DNA of 64,000 nucleotides from Delftia tsuruhatensis (GTDB lineage: Bacteria > Pseudomonadota > Gammaproteobacteria > Burkholderiales > Burkholderiaceae_C): contig NZ_LR813084.1 of assembly GCF_903815225.1 (NCBI RefSeq), positions 3,886,501 to 3,950,500 of the forward strand, read 5' to 3'. The position numbers and the translations under genes were made by a program. The notes beneath the pieces were generated by a model. That model was not told the DNA's origin and did not search any database. It saw only the letters and a list, made by a program, of their open reading frames with translations. Positions 27,274 to 37,715 of the stretch are shown here, piece after piece (position 1 is the stretch's first letter; each line of letters starts with the position of its first letter).

Positions 27274-28416
27274 CTAGGGCACCTGCCTTTTGCGGCGCCG
27301 TGCCAGCAAGGCCCCGAGGCTGCCCAGGACAGATGTGGCCAGCAACCATCCCGCGCCATCGAATACGGGAATCGCCCTGGCCTGCCCAGGCCCGGGGACG
27401 ATGCCGGCTATCGCGGTGATGGAGATGCGACCGTCTTCGCCGGCCTCCTGCTGAACCGCCTTGTTGTAGCGATCCGCCTGTGCCTTGCTGCCCTCGGAGA
27501 TGCCGACTGCGCTGATCCTGTGCGGGCCGGCTTCCAGCGTGCAGGAACCGCCACTGGTTCCCGGGCCGCTGTTGCGACTTCCATCACGGCCGCTGATGCC
27601 TCCCTGCCCGGCCTGGCCCTGGTAGCCACCACCGCCTCCGCCACCGCCGCTGCCATCGACTCCTGTCCCGGCACTCTCACCCGAACCGCCATCGACCATC
27701 TGGAGACAGGCGGCATCCTGGATGCCCAGAGCCAGGGCATTGACGGCGGAATCGGCCGGGACATTCCACTGACCGTTCTGGAAGATCCGCGAGTTGGAGC
27801 CCCCTCCCCCACCGCCGCCGGCAAGAACCATGGCACCGTTCACCCTCAGGCTGGAAGCGCCGCCACCACCGCTGCCGCCAGGACTGGAGCCAACCGAGCC
27901 GGCATCCCCTCCTGCGCCGCCGGCGCCTGGCTGGCCCGCGCCCCCGCCGGCCGCGCCCTGACCGAACGGGTTGAGCACCGTACCGATGCCACCGGCGCCC
28001 ACCACCAGATGCACGCTCTCTCCGCCCTGTACTGCAATCATGGCTGTGACGATGGCGCCTCCGGCCCCGTCCCCCCCCCTGGCATCGTCCCAGCCTCCCG
28101 CGCCGCCGCCGCCACCGCGGACCTCGACCTGCAAGGCCACCGTGCCCGGCGGCACGACATAGGTGGTCACGCCGGGCACCGTGAATACGGTAGTTCCTCC
28201 TGCGACCTGGGCCGCCGACGGCATGGCCACCAGGCAGCCCAGCAGCACCATCGCGCCCGCCACCGACCCGGCAAGGCCGGCTCGTCGGATGTCGGGGCCA
28301 GGCGGCTGTCCTTCAGCGTGCGGATCCGGCAAGGGCACGGGCTGCCATGAACCATGGCAACTGTCGCGGCATGCCTCCAGGCCCGGCATGGCATCGGGCT
28401 TTCTTTCCACCTTCAT
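27274..28416 (-). CDS. Secreted glycine-rich protein with IPTL-CTERM-like tail
   Basis: 380 residues. The start at 28416 (MKVERK) has a strong GAGGGAGG ribosome site 8-9 bases upstream; a GTG at 28434 is also in frame. An unusually long N-region precedes a hydrophobic export segment at about 48-70 ending in PSAAQ. The body is a Gly-rich domain with runs of 5-8 Gly, of the kind seen in bacterial Gly-rich surface proteins (TVFTVPGVTTYVVPPGTVALQVEVRG). The C-terminus AIPVFDGAGWLLATSVLGSLGALLARRRKR has the proline-hydrophobic-Arg layout of IPTL-CTERM proteins, though it departs from the consensus. Function unknown; likely exported and sorted like the protein at 23250. Confidence 0.72.
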   Translation of the reverse strand: MKVERKPDAMPGLEACRDSCHGSWQPVPLPDPHAEGQPPGPDIRRAGLAGSVAGAMVLLGCLVAMPSAAQVAGGTTVFTVPGVTTYVVPPGTVALQVEVRGGGGGAGGWDDARGGDGAGGAIVTAMIAVQGGESVHLVVGAGGIGTVLNPFGQGAAGGGAGQPGAGGAGGDAGSVGSSPGGSGGGGASSLRVNGAMVLAGGGGGGGSNSRIFQNGQWNVPADSAVNALALGIQDAACLQMVDGGSGESAGTGVDGSGGGGGGGGYQGQAGQGGISGRDGSRNSGPGTSGGSCTLEAGPHRISAVGISEGSKAQADRYNKAVQQEAGEDGRISITAIAGIVPGPGQARAIPVFDGAGWLLATSVLGSLGALLARRRKRQVP

Positions 28417-28434
28417 CGGCTTTCCCTCCCTCAC

Positions 28435-28745
28435 AGCTCTGTGTTGTTCAACATCCTTTCATTGTGAATGATCGATAGCCAAAAACTATCAAAATAGATT
28501 TTCAATTTTCGTTATCTGACAAACCTGCTGCACCCGCAGTTCGTCAGGCCTGCGGGTCGCAAGGGGGATGGCCTCGGGCCGTGCAAAGGAGGTAGCCGCA
28601 AGGAGACGCGGCATGAGCGCGGTGCCGTGCAGAGGGCATGCGCCGTGGGGGAAATCCAGAAATCCGGTTTTGAACGGCATTGCACCGAAATGCGGATCGG
28701 AAAAGAAAAAAGCGCCAGTGCATTTGCACTGGCGCTTTTTTTATT
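28435..28745. other. Intergenic region upstream of the Gly-rich gene and downstream of tRNA-His
   Basis: About 310 bases. It is AT-rich near 28470-28520, presumably holding the promoter of the Gly-rich gene; I find no convincing -35/-10 pair. The right end holds a strong terminator. Short frames here run into the tRNA and are not genes. Confidence 0.5.
28701..28743. terminator. Rho-independent terminator downstream of tRNA-His
   Basis: A perfect hairpin with stems GCGCCAGTGCA and TGCACTGGCGC flanked by A-rich and T-rich tracts, so it works in both directions. It lies directly after the 3' end of the minus-strand tRNA-His. Confidence 0.9.
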
Positions 28746-28822
28746 TGGGGTGGCTGATGGGACTCGAACCCACGACGACAGGAATCACAATCCTGGACTC
28801 TACCAACTGAGCTACAGCCACC
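28746..28822 (-). tRNA. hisT: tRNA-His(GUG)
   Basis: 77 bases including encoded CCA and the extra 5' G typical of tRNA-His. Cloverleaf is complete: acceptor GTGGCT pairs AGCCAC, anticodon loop TTGTGAT with GTG, T loop TTCGAGT. It lies between ppiD and its terminator. Confidence 0.96.
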
Positions 28823-28895
28823 GTAGAAGAATTCTATTATATGTCAAAAAACTGCTTGATTTTTGAAATTTCTGATTTTCTAGAAATTTCTCTCA

Positions 28896-30791
28896 TCAGG
28901 GGCGCGTGACCTTGATCTGCACCTTGAGCTGTTTCTTGAGAAGCTCGTAGTATGCCACAGCTTCTGCCACTGCCGAGCTTCGCAGGAAATCTTGTTTCTG
29001 CGCGGCGGCAGTTTGCGCATCATCCGCAGGACGCTCGACGATGCGGTTGATCCTGAGCACGGCATAGCCCTGGGCACCCAGATCCACGCCCGTCCAAGCC
29101 GGCAGCTGGGCCGTGGAGGCACGCAGGGCCGCATCCACCACTTCGCGCGGCTGGCCTTCAGGCTGGTCCCGGCCGATCACCTTGGCAGCGGGCAGTTGCG
29201 CCGTATCGGGCTGGGCCTTCCAGGCGGCAAGCCGGGCTTCGCCATCGGCCTTGGCCAGCTCGGCGGACTTCTGGGCCACGTACAGCGTGCGCAGCCGGTC
29301 ACCCACTTCCGCCATGGGCAGTGTGCGTGCCGGGGTGTAATCGAGCACACGGCCAGCGACGAGCTGACTGGAGCCCAGCTCCACGGCATCGGTGTTGCGC
29401 TTGCTGTTCAGGGAGTCGCTGGAGAACAGCACCTCCAGGAAACGGGGGTTGGCCAACGGTCCCTTGACATTGGGGCCGGGCTGGCGCGTCACATGCTCGG
29501 CCTTGTGCACGGTAAGCTTGAACTTCTCGGCCACGGGCTGCAGGCTGTCGGATTGCTCGTAGACGGCATTGGAGAAGCCTTCGGCCAGTTCAGCGAACTT
29601 GCGCTGCGCCTGCTGCTGCTTGAGTTCGGCTTCCAGCTTGGGGCGCATCTGCTCGAAGCTCGGTGCCTTGGGCTTCTTGATGTCCACCAGCGAGATGATG
29701 TGGTAGCCGAAATCGCTGTGGACCACGTCGCTGATGTCGCCGACCTTCATGCCGAAGGCCGCATCCTCGAACGGCTTGACCATGGCACCGCGGCCAAAGT
29801 AGCCCAGGTCGCCACCAGCAGCCGCGGATCCGCCGTCTTGCGAGTTGGCCTTGGCCAGCTCGGCGAAGCGCTTGGGGTCCTTGCGCAGTTCGGCCAGCAA
29901 CTCCTCGGCCCTGGCCTTGGCCTTTTCCTGTTCTGCGGCCGGCGCATCCTTGGTGGCATTGATCAGGATGTGGCTGGCACGGCGTTCTTCGGGGCCGGAC
30001 AGGCGCTCGAGGTTCTGCGTGTAGTAGGAGCGCACATCCTCTTCGCTCAGGGTGATGCCGGCTTCGATGCCGGGAACGTCCAGCAGCAGGTACTCCACCG
30101 TGGCCTCCTCGGCCTGCTGGAACTGGGCGGTGTGCGCGTCATAGTAGGCCTTCAGATCGGCCTCGGTGGGCTGGACCTTGGACGCATAGGCGCTGGCGTC
30201 GAAGCGCGCCACCTGCACTTCACGGCGCTGGTACAGCGCATCGATGGCTTGCCGCACCTGGGTGTCGGTCGCGAAGGCCGTGCCGGTCACGCCACCCATC
30301 ACCTGGTTCATGGACAGTTCGCGGCGCAGATTGGCCTCGAAACCTTCGGGGGTCAGGCCCTGCGATCCGACCAGGGCGCGATAGGCCTCGGCATCCAGCG
30401 TGCCGTCAGGCTTCTTGAGCGCGGCAATCGCGGGGATCTCCTGCAGCGAGCGCACCAGTTGCGCATCGGAGGCAGCCAGGTGCATCTTCTGCACGGCGGC
30501 AGCCAGCACCTGGTCGCGCACCATCTTCTCCAGCGTGGCGTAACGCGCCTGCGGCGAATCGAGCAGCTTGGGGTCGATGTTGGGGTTCTCTGCGCGCAGG
30601 CGGTCGCTTTCCATGCGGTGCGCGTTCTCCCAGTCCGCCTGCTTGATCTCATGTCCGTCCACACGCGCCACGATGACGCTGGACTCGGTGAAGTAGTTCT
30701 GGTTCACGCCCACGAAGATGAACGAGGGAATGATCAGCAAGAACAACAAGATCATCACGAACTTGGAATGCTTGCGGATGGATTCGAACAT
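28896..30791 (-). CDS. ppiD: PpiD/SurA-N-type periplasmic peptidyl-prolyl isomerase
   Basis: 631 residues. A single N-terminal membrane helix (about 12-32: [19 protein letters not shown]) follows the basic start [10 protein letters not shown], as in PpiD. Then a SurA_N_3-like chaperone region and a parvulin domain at about 270-365 ([46 protein letters not shown]). A second, weaker parvulin-like part follows. It is anchored in the inner membrane and helps fold proteins leaving the Sec translocon. It lies between tRNA-Val/HU and tRNA-His, matching the lon-hupB-ppiD neighbourhood of other proteobacteria (lon is not adjacent here). Confidence 0.93.
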   Translation of the reverse strand: MFESIRKHSKFVMILLFLLIIPSFIFVGVNQNYFTESSVIVARVDGHEIKQADWENAHRMESDRLRAENPNIDPKLLDSPQARYATLEKMVRDQVLAAAVQKMHLAASDAQLVRSLQEIPAIAALKKPDGTLDAEAYRALVGSQGLTPEGFEANLRRELSMNQVMGGVTGTAFATDTQVRQAIDALYQRREVQVARFDASAYASKVQPTEADLKAYYDAHTAQFQQAEEATVEYLLLDVPGIEAGITLSEEDVRSYYTQNLERLSGPEERRASHILINATKDAPAAEQEKAKARAEELLAELRKDPKRFAELAKANSQDGGSAAAGGDLGYFGRGAMVKPFEDAAFGMKVGDISDVVHSDFGYHIISLVDIKKPKAPSFEQMRPKLEAELKQQQAQRKFAELAEGFSNAVYEQSDSLQPVAEKFKLTVHKAEHVTRQPGPNVKGPLANPRFLEVLFSSDSLNSKRNTDAVELGSSQLVAGRVLDYTPARTLPMAEVGDRLRTLYVAQKSAELAKADGEARLAAWKAQPDTAQLPAAKVIGRDQPEGQPREVVDAALRASTAQLPAWTGVDLGAQGYAVLRINRIVERPADDAQTAAAQKQDFLRSSAVAEAVAYYELLKKQLKVQIKVTRP

Positions 30792-30815
30792 GGTCTGTCG
30801 TCTTTCACTGGCAGA

Positions 30816-30843
30816 AATAAAAAAAGGCGAACTCTCGTTCGCC
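30816..30843 (-). terminator. Rho-independent terminator downstream of tRNA-Val
   Basis: Minus-strand hairpin GGCGAA-N6-TTCGCC followed by a run of seven Ts. It separates tRNA-Val from ppiD. Confidence 0.8.
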
Positions 30844-30852
30844 TTCTGTTCT

Positions 30853-30928
30853 TGGTGGGTGCTGACGGGGTCGAACCGCCGACCTACGCCTTGTAAGGGC
30901 GCCGCTCTACCAACTGAGCTAAGCACCC
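30853..30928 (-). tRNA. tRNA-Val(UAC)
   Basis: 76 bases with encoded CCA. Acceptor GGGTGCT pairs AGCACCC, anticodon loop CTTACAA with TAC, T loop TTCGACC. It starts 14 bases after the HU stop codon, so it may be processed from a HU-tRNA transcript. Confidence 0.96.
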
Positions 30929-30942
30929 CACCTTGACTGATG

Positions 30943-31215
30943 TCAGTTCAGGGCATCCTTCAATGCCTTGCCCGGACGGAACTTTGGAACCTTGGCGGCC
31001 TTGATCTTGATGGTTTCGCCAGTGCGGGGGTTGCGGCCCGTGCGAGCAGCACGCTTGCCGACGGCGAATGTGCCAAAACCAACGAGCGACACTGTACCAC
31101 CCTTTTTGAGGGTTTTCTTCACAGCCTCAATCGTGGAGTCCAGTGCGCGAGCAGCCGCAGCCTTGGAGATGTCGGCGTTGTTGGCGATGTGCTCAATCAG
31201 TTCGGTTTTATTCAC
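30943..31215 (-). CDS. hupB: HU-family DNA-binding protein
   Basis: 90 residues from a GTG at 31215 ([20 protein letters not shown]...). All HU hallmarks are there: [23 protein letters not shown], with the DNA-intercalating Pro in the RNPRTG arm, and [16 protein letters not shown] at the end. Length equals the family norm. It is a nucleoid protein. AGAGG lies upstream of the GTG. Confidence 0.96.
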   Translation of the reverse strand: MNKTELIEHIANNADISKAAAARALDSTIEAVKKTLKKGGTVSLVGFGTFAVGKRAARTGRNPRTGETIKIKAAKVPKFRPGKALKDALN

Positions 31216-31667
31216 AAGATGCCTCTCGAGAAATAAGTGAATGGAATGTCTCTGCGGCCACAAGCTTGGCGCGGCCAGAAACCCGGCGCGACGGATACGG
31301 AATCTGGCTTGCTGCGGGACGTCACCTGACGGTGGGCATCCTGGGATCAAAGCCATCGACCTTCCAAGTGTCAATGCGCGCTGCGCATCGCAGCGACAAG
31401 CCACGATTCTATGCGGTTTTGGCGCCAGCTTTGGCTTGGCGGCCGGTTTTTTGCGGGCCAGGCACGCTAGCGGCTTCACGAATTGACAAGGGTTGACAAA
31501 GCGCCGCACCGCCGCAGGCCTTGCCAATGCTGAGATGTGCTCCCAAGACGCCCGCATGCAACGCCGCAAGGCCTTGCCCCGTCTTGCTGAAGCGCCATTA
31601 AAAACATAGCACCTCTGCGCCTGCCCAGCCCCCCCCCGGCAGCGCCTCTCCCGGGACCCTGGCGCAC
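31216..31667. other. Long intergenic region between HU and pgsA
   Basis: About 450 bases. The minus-strand promoter of HU must lie here; I see no clear consensus pair. No frame has a ribosome site plus recognisable sequence. Two direct TTGACA copies (31483 and 31492, plus strand) face away from any gene and are probably chance. Confidence 0.45.
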
Positions 31668-32237
31668 TCAGTGCGTGACCCGTGCGCGGATCTCCGGCAA
31701 TGCCTTTTGCAGGTAGTACACCATGGACCACACGGTCAGCACGGCCGCCACCCAGATCAGCACCTGGCCCCAGACCCCGGTGTCGACCACGCCGAACACG
31801 CGGCCGTCGTACAGCAGGAAGGGGATGGCCACCATCTGCGCCGTGGTCTTGAGCTTGCCCAGCATGTGAACGGCCACGCTCTTGCCGGCACCCAGATGGG
31901 CCATCCACTCGCGCAGTGCCGAGATGGCGATCTCGCGGCCGATGATGATCAGGGCCACGAACACATCGGTGCGCTGCAGATGCACCAGCACCAGCAGCGA
32001 TGCACAGACCAGGAACTTGTCGGCCACGGGGTCCAGGAAGGCACCGAAGGCCGAGGTCTGGTTGAGCCTGCGCGCCAGGTAGCCGTCCAGCCAGTCGGTG
32101 GCCGCGAACACGATGAACATCACGGTGGCGACCAGGTTGCGGGTCGCTTCGTCGAGAGGCGCATAGAACACCCCGACGATCAGCGGAATCGCGACGATCC
32201 GCGTGCATGTCATCAAGGTGGGGATGGTGAGGAACAT
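31668..32237 (-). CDS. pgsA: CDP-diacylglycerol-glycerol-3-phosphate 3-phosphatidyltransferase
   Basis: 189 residues, four to five membrane helices. The CDP-alcohol phosphotransferase signature is complete: [27 protein letters not shown] (DG-x2-AR-x8-G-x3-D-x3-D). It makes phosphatidylglycerol phosphate in the inner membrane. The ATG at 32237 gives the usual [10 protein letters not shown] start; an ATG three codons earlier is also possible. It lies 77 bases downstream of uvrC, the common uvrC-pgsA order. Confidence 0.94.
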   Translation of the reverse strand: MFLTIPTLMTCTRIVAIPLIVGVFYAPLDEATRNLVATVMFIVFAATDWLDGYLARRLNQTSAFGAFLDPVADKFLVCASLLVLVHLQRTDVFVALIIIGREIAISALREWMAHLGAGKSVAVHMLGKLKTTAQMVAIPFLLYDGRVFGVVDTGVWGQVLIWVAAVLTVWSMVYYLQKALPEIRARVTH

Positions 32238-32314
32238 GGCCGCCATTGTGTCACGTACCTTGGTCCTTGAGGCTCTGTTTGCGGGTCCCGGATGCAGCCT
32301 GCGCGACTAGCGGA

Positions 32315-34267
32315 TCAATGCAGCGCACGGTAGATGTCCTCGGCCAGCGCGGGCGAGATGCCGTCGACGCTGCACAGTTGCTCGACACTGGCTTCGGCCA
32401 CACCGCGCACACCGCCGAAACGCTGCAGCAGGCGTGCCCGCTTCTTGGGGCCCACGCCCGGAATGTCCTCCAGCTGTCCGCCTCCCATGCGCACCCTGGC
32501 ACGCGCCGCGCGCATGCCGGTGATGGCGAAGCGATGGGCCTCGTCACGGATCTGTGCCACCAGCATCAGGGCCGCCGAATCATGGCCCAGGTAGATCTTC
32601 TCGCGTCCGTCGGCGAAGACCAGTTCCTCCAGGCCGACCTTGCGGCCCTCGCCCTTTTCCACGCCGACGATGCGCGCGACATCGAGGCCGAGCTGCTCGA
32701 ACACTTCGCGCGCCATGCTGACCTGGCCCTTGCCACCGTCGACCAGCACCAGGTCCGGCAGTTGCGGCTGCCTGCCCGTGAGCTCGGCGCCGCCGGCCTC
32801 TCTTTGTGCCTCGGCCACCCGGCTGTAGCGGCGGATCAGCACCTGGCGCATGGCCGCGTAGTCGTCGCCGCCGGTGATGCCCTCGATGTTGAAGCGCCGG
32901 TATTCGCTGCTTTGCATCTTGTGGTGGTGAAAGACCACGCAGGAAGCCTGCGTGGCTTCGCCTGCCGTGTGAGAGATGTCGAAGCACTCGATGGTGAGTT
33001 CGTCCAGGTTCTCGCAGGGCAGATCCAGCGCTTCGGCCAGTGCGCGTGTGCGCGCCTGCTGTGACCCCTCCTCGGCCAGCAGGCGGGCCATCTGGATGCC
33101 GGCATTTTGCTGCGCCATCTCCAGCCAGATGCGCCGCTGCCCGCGCGGCTGCTGTATCGCGGTGACACGCGTGCCCCCCTGCTCGGCGAGCAGGGCCAGC
33201 AGCTTCTTGTCCACCGGATGGCTGACGATGAGCACGGGCGGCACGGTCACACCCGTGTAGTGCTGGGCGATGAAGGCCTCCAGCACGATGTCTTCGACAG
33301 GCCGCGCGGACTCGGCCAGGCTGGCCTCTTCCTCGCCCGCATAGACCGATGTGGCATCGCCCAGATTGGCAGGGAAGTACGGCCGGTCGCCCAGGTGGCG
33401 ACCTCCGCGCACCATGGCCAGGTTGACGCAGGCGCGGCCGCCCTGCACCTTCACGGCGAGGATGTCCACGTCACGGTCATCGGCGGTCTCGATGGCCTGT
33501 TGCTGCAGCACGCGTGTCAGCGCCGTCATCTGGTTGCGCACCTCGGCGGCCTGCTCGTACTCCATGCGGCCCGCGTACTCCATCATGCGGGCCTCGAGCT
33601 GCAGGAGCAGCTCCTGCGTCTCGCCGCGCAGCATGGCTTCGGCATTGCGTACATCGAGCGCATAGGCCTCGGGCGAGATCAGGTCCACGCAAGGCCCCGT
33701 GCAGCGCTTGATCTGGTAGAGCAGGCAGGGCCGCGAGCGGTTGGCGAAGACCGTGTCCTCGCAGGTGCGCAGCCTGAAGACCTTTTGCAACAGCTGCATG
33801 CTTTCCTTGACGGCCCAGGCATTGGGATAGGGCCCGAAGTAGCGGTGGCGCTTGTCCACCGCGCCGCGGTAGTAGGCCATGCGGGGAAAGCGCTGGTGCG
33901 CGGGCTCGCCATCCTTGCCGTCGCGCGCGGCCACGCCGGTGATCTTCAGGTAGGGATAGCTCTTGTCGTCCCTGAACAGGATGTTGTACTTGGGGTGCTG
34001 CGTCTTGATCAGGTTGTTCTCGAGCAGCAGCGCCTCGGCCTCGGAGCGCACCACCGTGGTCTCCAGGCGGGAGATCTTGCCCACCATGTGGCCGATGCGC
34101 GTGCCCCCGTGGTTCTTGCTGAAGTAGCTGGAGACACGGCGCTTGAGGTTGATGGCCTTGCCCACGTACAGCAGGCTGCCCGCCGCATCGAAATAGCGGT
34201 AGACGCCGGGCAGGCCCGGCAAGCCGGCCACCTGGGCCAGCAGTTCATCGGAATGGGGTTCGGACAT
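32315..34267 (-). CDS. uvrC: Excinuclease ABC subunit C
   Basis: 650 residues. GIY-YIG nuclease at the N-terminus (GVYRYF ... LLYVGKA, then SYF and R), a Cys-containing linker ([14 protein letters not shown]), the UVR motif near 215-250, the RNase H-like C-terminal nuclease ([21 protein letters not shown]) and a HhH pair ([21 protein letters not shown]). It makes the dual incisions in nucleotide excision repair. Start [10 protein letters not shown] at 34267; the longer open frame upstream is only antisense sequence. Confidence 0.96.
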   Translation of the reverse strand: MSEPHSDELLAQVAGLPGLPGVYRYFDAAGSLLYVGKAINLKRRVSSYFSKNHGGTRIGHMVGKISRLETTVVRSEAEALLLENNLIKTQHPKYNILFRDDKSYPYLKITGVAARDGKDGEPAHQRFPRMAYYRGAVDKRHRYFGPYPNAWAVKESMQLLQKVFRLRTCEDTVFANRSRPCLLYQIKRCTGPCVDLISPEAYALDVRNAEAMLRGETQELLLQLEARMMEYAGRMEYEQAAEVRNQMTALTRVLQQQAIETADDRDVDILAVKVQGGRACVNLAMVRGGRHLGDRPYFPANLGDATSVYAGEEEASLAESARPVEDIVLEAFIAQHYTGVTVPPVLIVSHPVDKKLLALLAEQGGTRVTAIQQPRGQRRIWLEMAQQNAGIQMARLLAEEGSQQARTRALAEALDLPCENLDELTIECFDISHTAGEATQASCVVFHHHKMQSSEYRRFNIEGITGGDDYAAMRQVLIRRYSRVAEAQREAGGAELTGRQPQLPDLVLVDGGKGQVSMAREVFEQLGLDVARIVGVEKGEGRKVGLEELVFADGREKIYLGHDSAALMLVAQIRDEAHRFAITGMRAARARVRMGGGQLEDIPGVGPKKRARLLQRFGGVRGVAEASVEQLCSVDGISPALAEDIYRALH

Positions 34268-34317
34268 GCGCCTATTGTGTCCGCTGCCCGGGCCCGCCGC
34301 AGCGAGCCCGGGGCGGC

Positions 34318-35304
34318 TTACTCGGCCTCGATCTTCGAGGATTTGACCACTTGGGCCCAACTGGCCCATTCGGCCTTGACCATGGCGCCGAGCTGCTGCG
34401 GGTTCATGTAGTCGGCCGTGGCGCCCTGCTCCTGGGCCTTCTGCCTGAAGGCGGGGTTCTCGACCACCTTCTTCAGGTCGGCCGTGAGTTTGTCGATCAC
34501 GGGCCTGGGGGTCGCGGCCGGCGCGAACACGGCGAACCACGAGGTGGCGTTGACGCCCGCATAGCCGGCCTCGGCCGTGGTCGGCACGTCGGGCAGGCTG
34601 GGCAGGCGCTGCGCGCCCGTGACGGCCAGCACGCGCAGCTTGCCGCTGTGCACATGGGGCATGAAGGGCGGCGCGGTGCCGAAGGTCAGGTCCACCTGGC
34701 CGCCCAGCAGGTCCTGCAGGGCGGGGCCCGTGCCCTTGTAGGGCACGTGGACCATCTTGATGCCGGCCTGCTGCTCCAGCATGGCGCCCGTCACATGCTG
34801 GAGCGAACCATTGCCCGAGGAAGCGTAGTTGAGCTTGCCCGGCTGGGCCTTGGCATAGGCCACGAGCTCGGCCAGCGTCTTCACCGGCAGCTCGGAACGC
34901 ACCACGATGATCTGCGGCGCGGACAGCACATTCGCCACGGGCTGGAAGTCGCCCTGCTCCCAGGTGCGCGCCTTCGTGAGGTGGGGCGAGATCACGTGGT
35001 AGCCCGAGTACTGCATGAGCAGCGTGTAGCCATCGGCCTCGGCACGCTTGACCAGGCTGGCCGCGATGGCGCCGTTGCCGCCACCCTTGTTGTCCACGAC
35101 CACCGGCTGGCCGATGACGGGCGCCAGCGCCTGGGCCGCCATGCGCGCGGCCAGGTCCGTGGTGCCACCGGCCGCGGCCGGCACGATCATGGTGATGGTC
35201 TTGGCGGGGTAGCCGCCCTGGGCCAGCGCGGCCGTGCCGCCCAGGCCCAGTCCTGCGATGGCCAGGGCCACGGCTGCGATCTGTCTGCGTTGAATCTTCT
35301 TCAT
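34318..35304 (-). CDS. Bug-family (TctC) tripartite tricarboxylate-type periplasmic binding protein
   Basis: 328 residues. Signal peptide ([23 protein letters not shown]) followed by the Bug pattern: [81 protein letters not shown] and TTAEAGY. Bug proteins bind carboxylates or aromatic acids. No TctA/TctB membrane subunits are nearby, as is usual for orphan Bug genes in this family. It lies 51 bases downstream of the lyase gene and probably feeds the same pathway. Confidence 0.92.
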   Translation of the reverse strand: MKKIQRRQIAAVALAIAGLGLGGTAALAQGGYPAKTITMIVPAAAGGTTDLAARMAAQALAPVIGQPVVVDNKGGGNGAIAASLVKRAEADGYTLLMQYSGYHVISPHLTKARTWEQGDFQPVANVLSAPQIIVVRSELPVKTLAELVAYAKAQPGKLNYASSGNGSLQHVTGAMLEQQAGIKMVHVPYKGTGPALQDLLGGQVDLTFGTAPPFMPHVHSGKLRVLAVTGAQRLPSLPDVPTTAEAGYAGVNATSWFAVFAPAATPRPVIDKLTADLKKVVENPAFRQKAQEQGATADYMNPQQLGAMVKAEWASWAQVVKSSKIEAE

Positions 35305-35355
35305 CTTTGTCTCCTTGGTTTGCCCGGTTCCTGTGAATGAGAATGCGCGCCGGCC

Positions 35356-36345
35356 TCAGCCCTTGGCCAACGCCCGTTCGCGGATGGCTGCAAAGTCGGC
35401 TGGTGGCTGGTGCAGGTCCAGCCGCGCACCGGCCTTGGCGATCTGGCTGGCCGTGTCATGACCGATCAGCGCGGGCAGGCTGCGCGCGGCAGCGACGATC
35501 TGCGCCAGGTCCACGCCCGTGTCATAGCCCATGAGCTGCAGCGCGTGCACGATGTCCTCGGTGCAGGCATTGCCCGAGGCGCCGGGCGCGTAGGGGCAGC
35601 CGCCCAGGCCGCCGATGGACGCGTCGAATCGCTGGCCTCCGGCCGCGATCGAGGCCAGCACATTGCCCAGGGCCATGCCGCGCGTGTTGTGGAAGTGCAG
35701 CGTCAGGCCCAGCCGCGGCCAGCGCAGCAGGAAGGCGGCCACCATGGCGCGGACCTGGGTGGGGTAGGCCATGCCCGTGGTGTCGCACAGCGTGATGCCC
35801 TGCACGCCCAGGTCGGCAAAGCGCTGCACCCAGTCGAACACCTCCTGCTGCTGCACGTCTCCTTCCATGGGGCAGCCGAAGCAGCACGACAGCGAGACGT
35901 TGACGGGCACGACCGCCTGCCGGGCCGTGGCCACGACCCGGGCCAGGGCCGCGAACGACTGGCTGCGCTGCATGCGCAGGTTGCACAGGTTGTGGGTCTC
36001 GCTGACCGACATGACGAGGTTGAGTTCGTCGGTGCGTGCCTCGATGGCACGCTCGGCGCCGCGCGCATTGGGCACCAGGGCGGTGTAGACCGTGCCGGGG
36101 CGGCGCTCGATCTCGCGCATCACGATCTCGCCATCGCGCAGCGCGGGGATGGCCGTGGGCGAGACGAAGGCCGTGACCTCGATCTTGGACAGGCCGGCCC
36201 GCGACAGCGCATTGACCAGGGCGATCTTGTCCTCGGTGGGAACGAAGGCCTGCTCCATCTGCAGACCGTCGCGCGTACCGACCTCGTTGAAGAAGACGCG
36301 GCGGCCCGCGCCCTGCCAGACATCCGTGGTGTGGACGGTATTCAT
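35356..36345 (-). CDS. Hydroxymethylglutaryl-CoA lyase-like enzyme
   Basis: 329 residues, a TIM-barrel HMGL-like fold: [10 protein letters not shown] near the N-terminus, [39 protein letters not shown] and [15 protein letters not shown], with the catalytic-loop Cys and metal-binding His/Asn. It would cleave a 3-hydroxy-3-methylglutaryl-CoA-like ester to acetyl-CoA plus a keto acid. Because the CoA-transferase gene overlaps its start by four bases (ATGA), the substrate is probably activated by that enzyme first. Exact substrate unknown. Confidence 0.88.
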   Translation of the reverse strand: MNTVHTTDVWQGAGRRVFFNEVGTRDGLQMEQAFVPTEDKIALVNALSRAGLSKIEVTAFVSPTAIPALRDGEIVMREIERRPGTVYTALVPNARGAERAIEARTDELNLVMSVSETHNLCNLRMQRSQSFAALARVVATARQAVVPVNVSLSCCFGCPMEGDVQQQEVFDWVQRFADLGVQGITLCDTTGMAYPTQVRAMVAAFLLRWPRLGLTLHFHNTRGMALGNVLASIAAGGQRFDASIGGLGGCPYAPGASGNACTEDIVHALQLMGYDTGVDLAQIVAAARSLPALIGHDTASQIAKAGARLDLHQPPADFAAIRERALAKG

Positions 36346-37559
36346 TGGATCACTCCCTTGCTGCGCAGCAGCGCGATCTGTTCGGCCGTGAGGCCGGCCT
36401 CGGCCAGCACGGCATCGGTGTCGTCACCGACATGGGGCGCACTGCTGCGCACCGTGCCGGGCGTGAGCGACAGCTTGGGCACGATGCCCGGCACCTCAAT
36501 GTCGTCGCCATCGCGTGTGTGCTGGCTGAGGATCATGTCGCGGGCGCGGTAATGCGGGTCCTCGGCGATGTCCTTGGCCGTATAGACCTTGCCGGCCGGC
36601 ACGCGCGCGGCGGCCAGCTGGTCCATCACCGACTGCACGCCCTGCGCCTTCGTCCACCCGCCGATCACGGCATCGATCTCGGCCACGCGCGCCACGCGGC
36701 CCGCGTTGTCGGCCAGTTGCGGATCATCGGCCAGATCCTGACGACCGATGGTGGCCATCAGCCGCTTGAAGATGGAGTCGCCATTACCGGCCACCAGCAC
36801 CCAGCCGTCCTGGCAGGGATAGGCGTTGGAAGGTGCAATGCCCGGCAACGCACTGCCCGCCGCCTCGCGCACGGCACCGAAGGCGCTGTACTCGGGCAGC
36901 AGGCTTTCCATGACGTTGAACACGGCCTCATGCAGTGCCACGTCGATGACCTGGCCCGCGCCGCCATTCACCTTGCGGTGGTACAGGGCCATCATCACGC
37001 CGATCACGCCATGCAGCGCGGCCAGCGTGTCGCCGATGGACACACCCACGCGCACGGGCACGCGGCCCGGCTCGGCCGTCAGGTGGCGCAGGCCGCCCAT
37101 GGCCTCGCCGATCACGCCAAAGCCCGGCAGGTCACGGTAGGGGCCGGTCTGGCCATAGCCAGAGATGCGCAGGATGATCAGGCCGGGATTGAGCGCATGC
37201 AGCTCCTCGGGCGACATGCCCCAGCCTTCCAGCGTGCCGGGGCGGAAGTTCTCGACCAGCACATCGGCCTCGGCGATCAGGCGCCTCGCGATGTCCTGGC
37301 CCTCCTGCTGGCGCAGGTCCAGTGCCACGGACCGCTTGTTGCGCGACTGCACCTGCCACCAGACCGAGGTGCCGTTCTTGATCAGGCGCCAGTTGCGCAG
37401 CGGGTCGCCCGCGCCCGGCGCCTCGATCTTGACCACGTCGGCGCCGAACTCGCCCAGCGTCTTGCCGCAGAACGGCCCTGCGATCAGTTGCCCCATCTCG
37501 ACCACGCGCACGCCGTTGAGCGCGCCGGGGGTGGGGACCAGCCTTGTCTGTTGTGTCAT
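36342..37559 (-). CDS. CaiB/BaiF family (class III) CoA-transferase
   Basis: 405 residues from MTQQTRLVP. N-terminus GVRVVEMGQLIAGPFCGKTLGEFGADVVKIE, then GDPLRNW and NKRSVALDL; the catalytic Asp of the family lies in the region after GFGVIGEAMGG. It moves CoA between a donor acyl-CoA and a free carboxylic acid. It leads the minus-strand unit CoA-transferase/lyase/Bug and is divergent from the LysR gene. Confidence 0.92.
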   Translation of the reverse strand: MTQQTRLVPTPGALNGVRVVEMGQLIAGPFCGKTLGEFGADVVKIEAPGAGDPLRNWRLIKNGTSVWWQVQSRNKRSVALDLRQQEGQDIARRLIAEADVLVENFRPGTLEGWGMSPEELHALNPGLIILRISGYGQTGPYRDLPGFGVIGEAMGGLRHLTAEPGRVPVRVGVSIGDTLAALHGVIGVMMALYHRKVNGGAGQVIDVALHEAVFNVMESLLPEYSAFGAVREAAGSALPGIAPSNAYPCQDGWVLVAGNGDSIFKRLMATIGRQDLADDPQLADNAGRVARVAEIDAVIGGWTKAQGVQSVMDQLAAARVPAGKVYTAKDIAEDPHYRARDMILSQHTRDGDDIEVPGIVPKLSLTPGTVRSSAPHVGDDTDAVLAEAGLTAEQIALLRSKGVIQ

Positions 37560-37715
37560 GGGTGAACGCTTCCTCGTTGTCTCCGCAGCCTGCCTGCGAT
37601 GGCACAGCCGCGGCGCCGATCTTGCCGCTGTCCTCGCCGGCCGCAAAACGCTCAAGCGCGACGCTGCCATCGCAAACCGGCATGGCACGGCCGAGGCGGG
37701 GATAATCGCCACCCC

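Noticed and set aside
27500-28150. Tandem-repeat or CRISPR-like pattern
   Set aside because: The repetition is of Gly codons in an exported protein; there are no regular repeat/spacer units.
28568-28866. Short plus-strand frames across the tRNA-His gene
   Set aside because: They are translations of the tRNA complement (text GLEPTTT is a known artefact of tRNA reading).
31483-31497. Two TTGACA boxes in the HU-pgsA gap
   Set aside because: They face the plus strand where no gene follows, and no -10 at suitable spacing was found.
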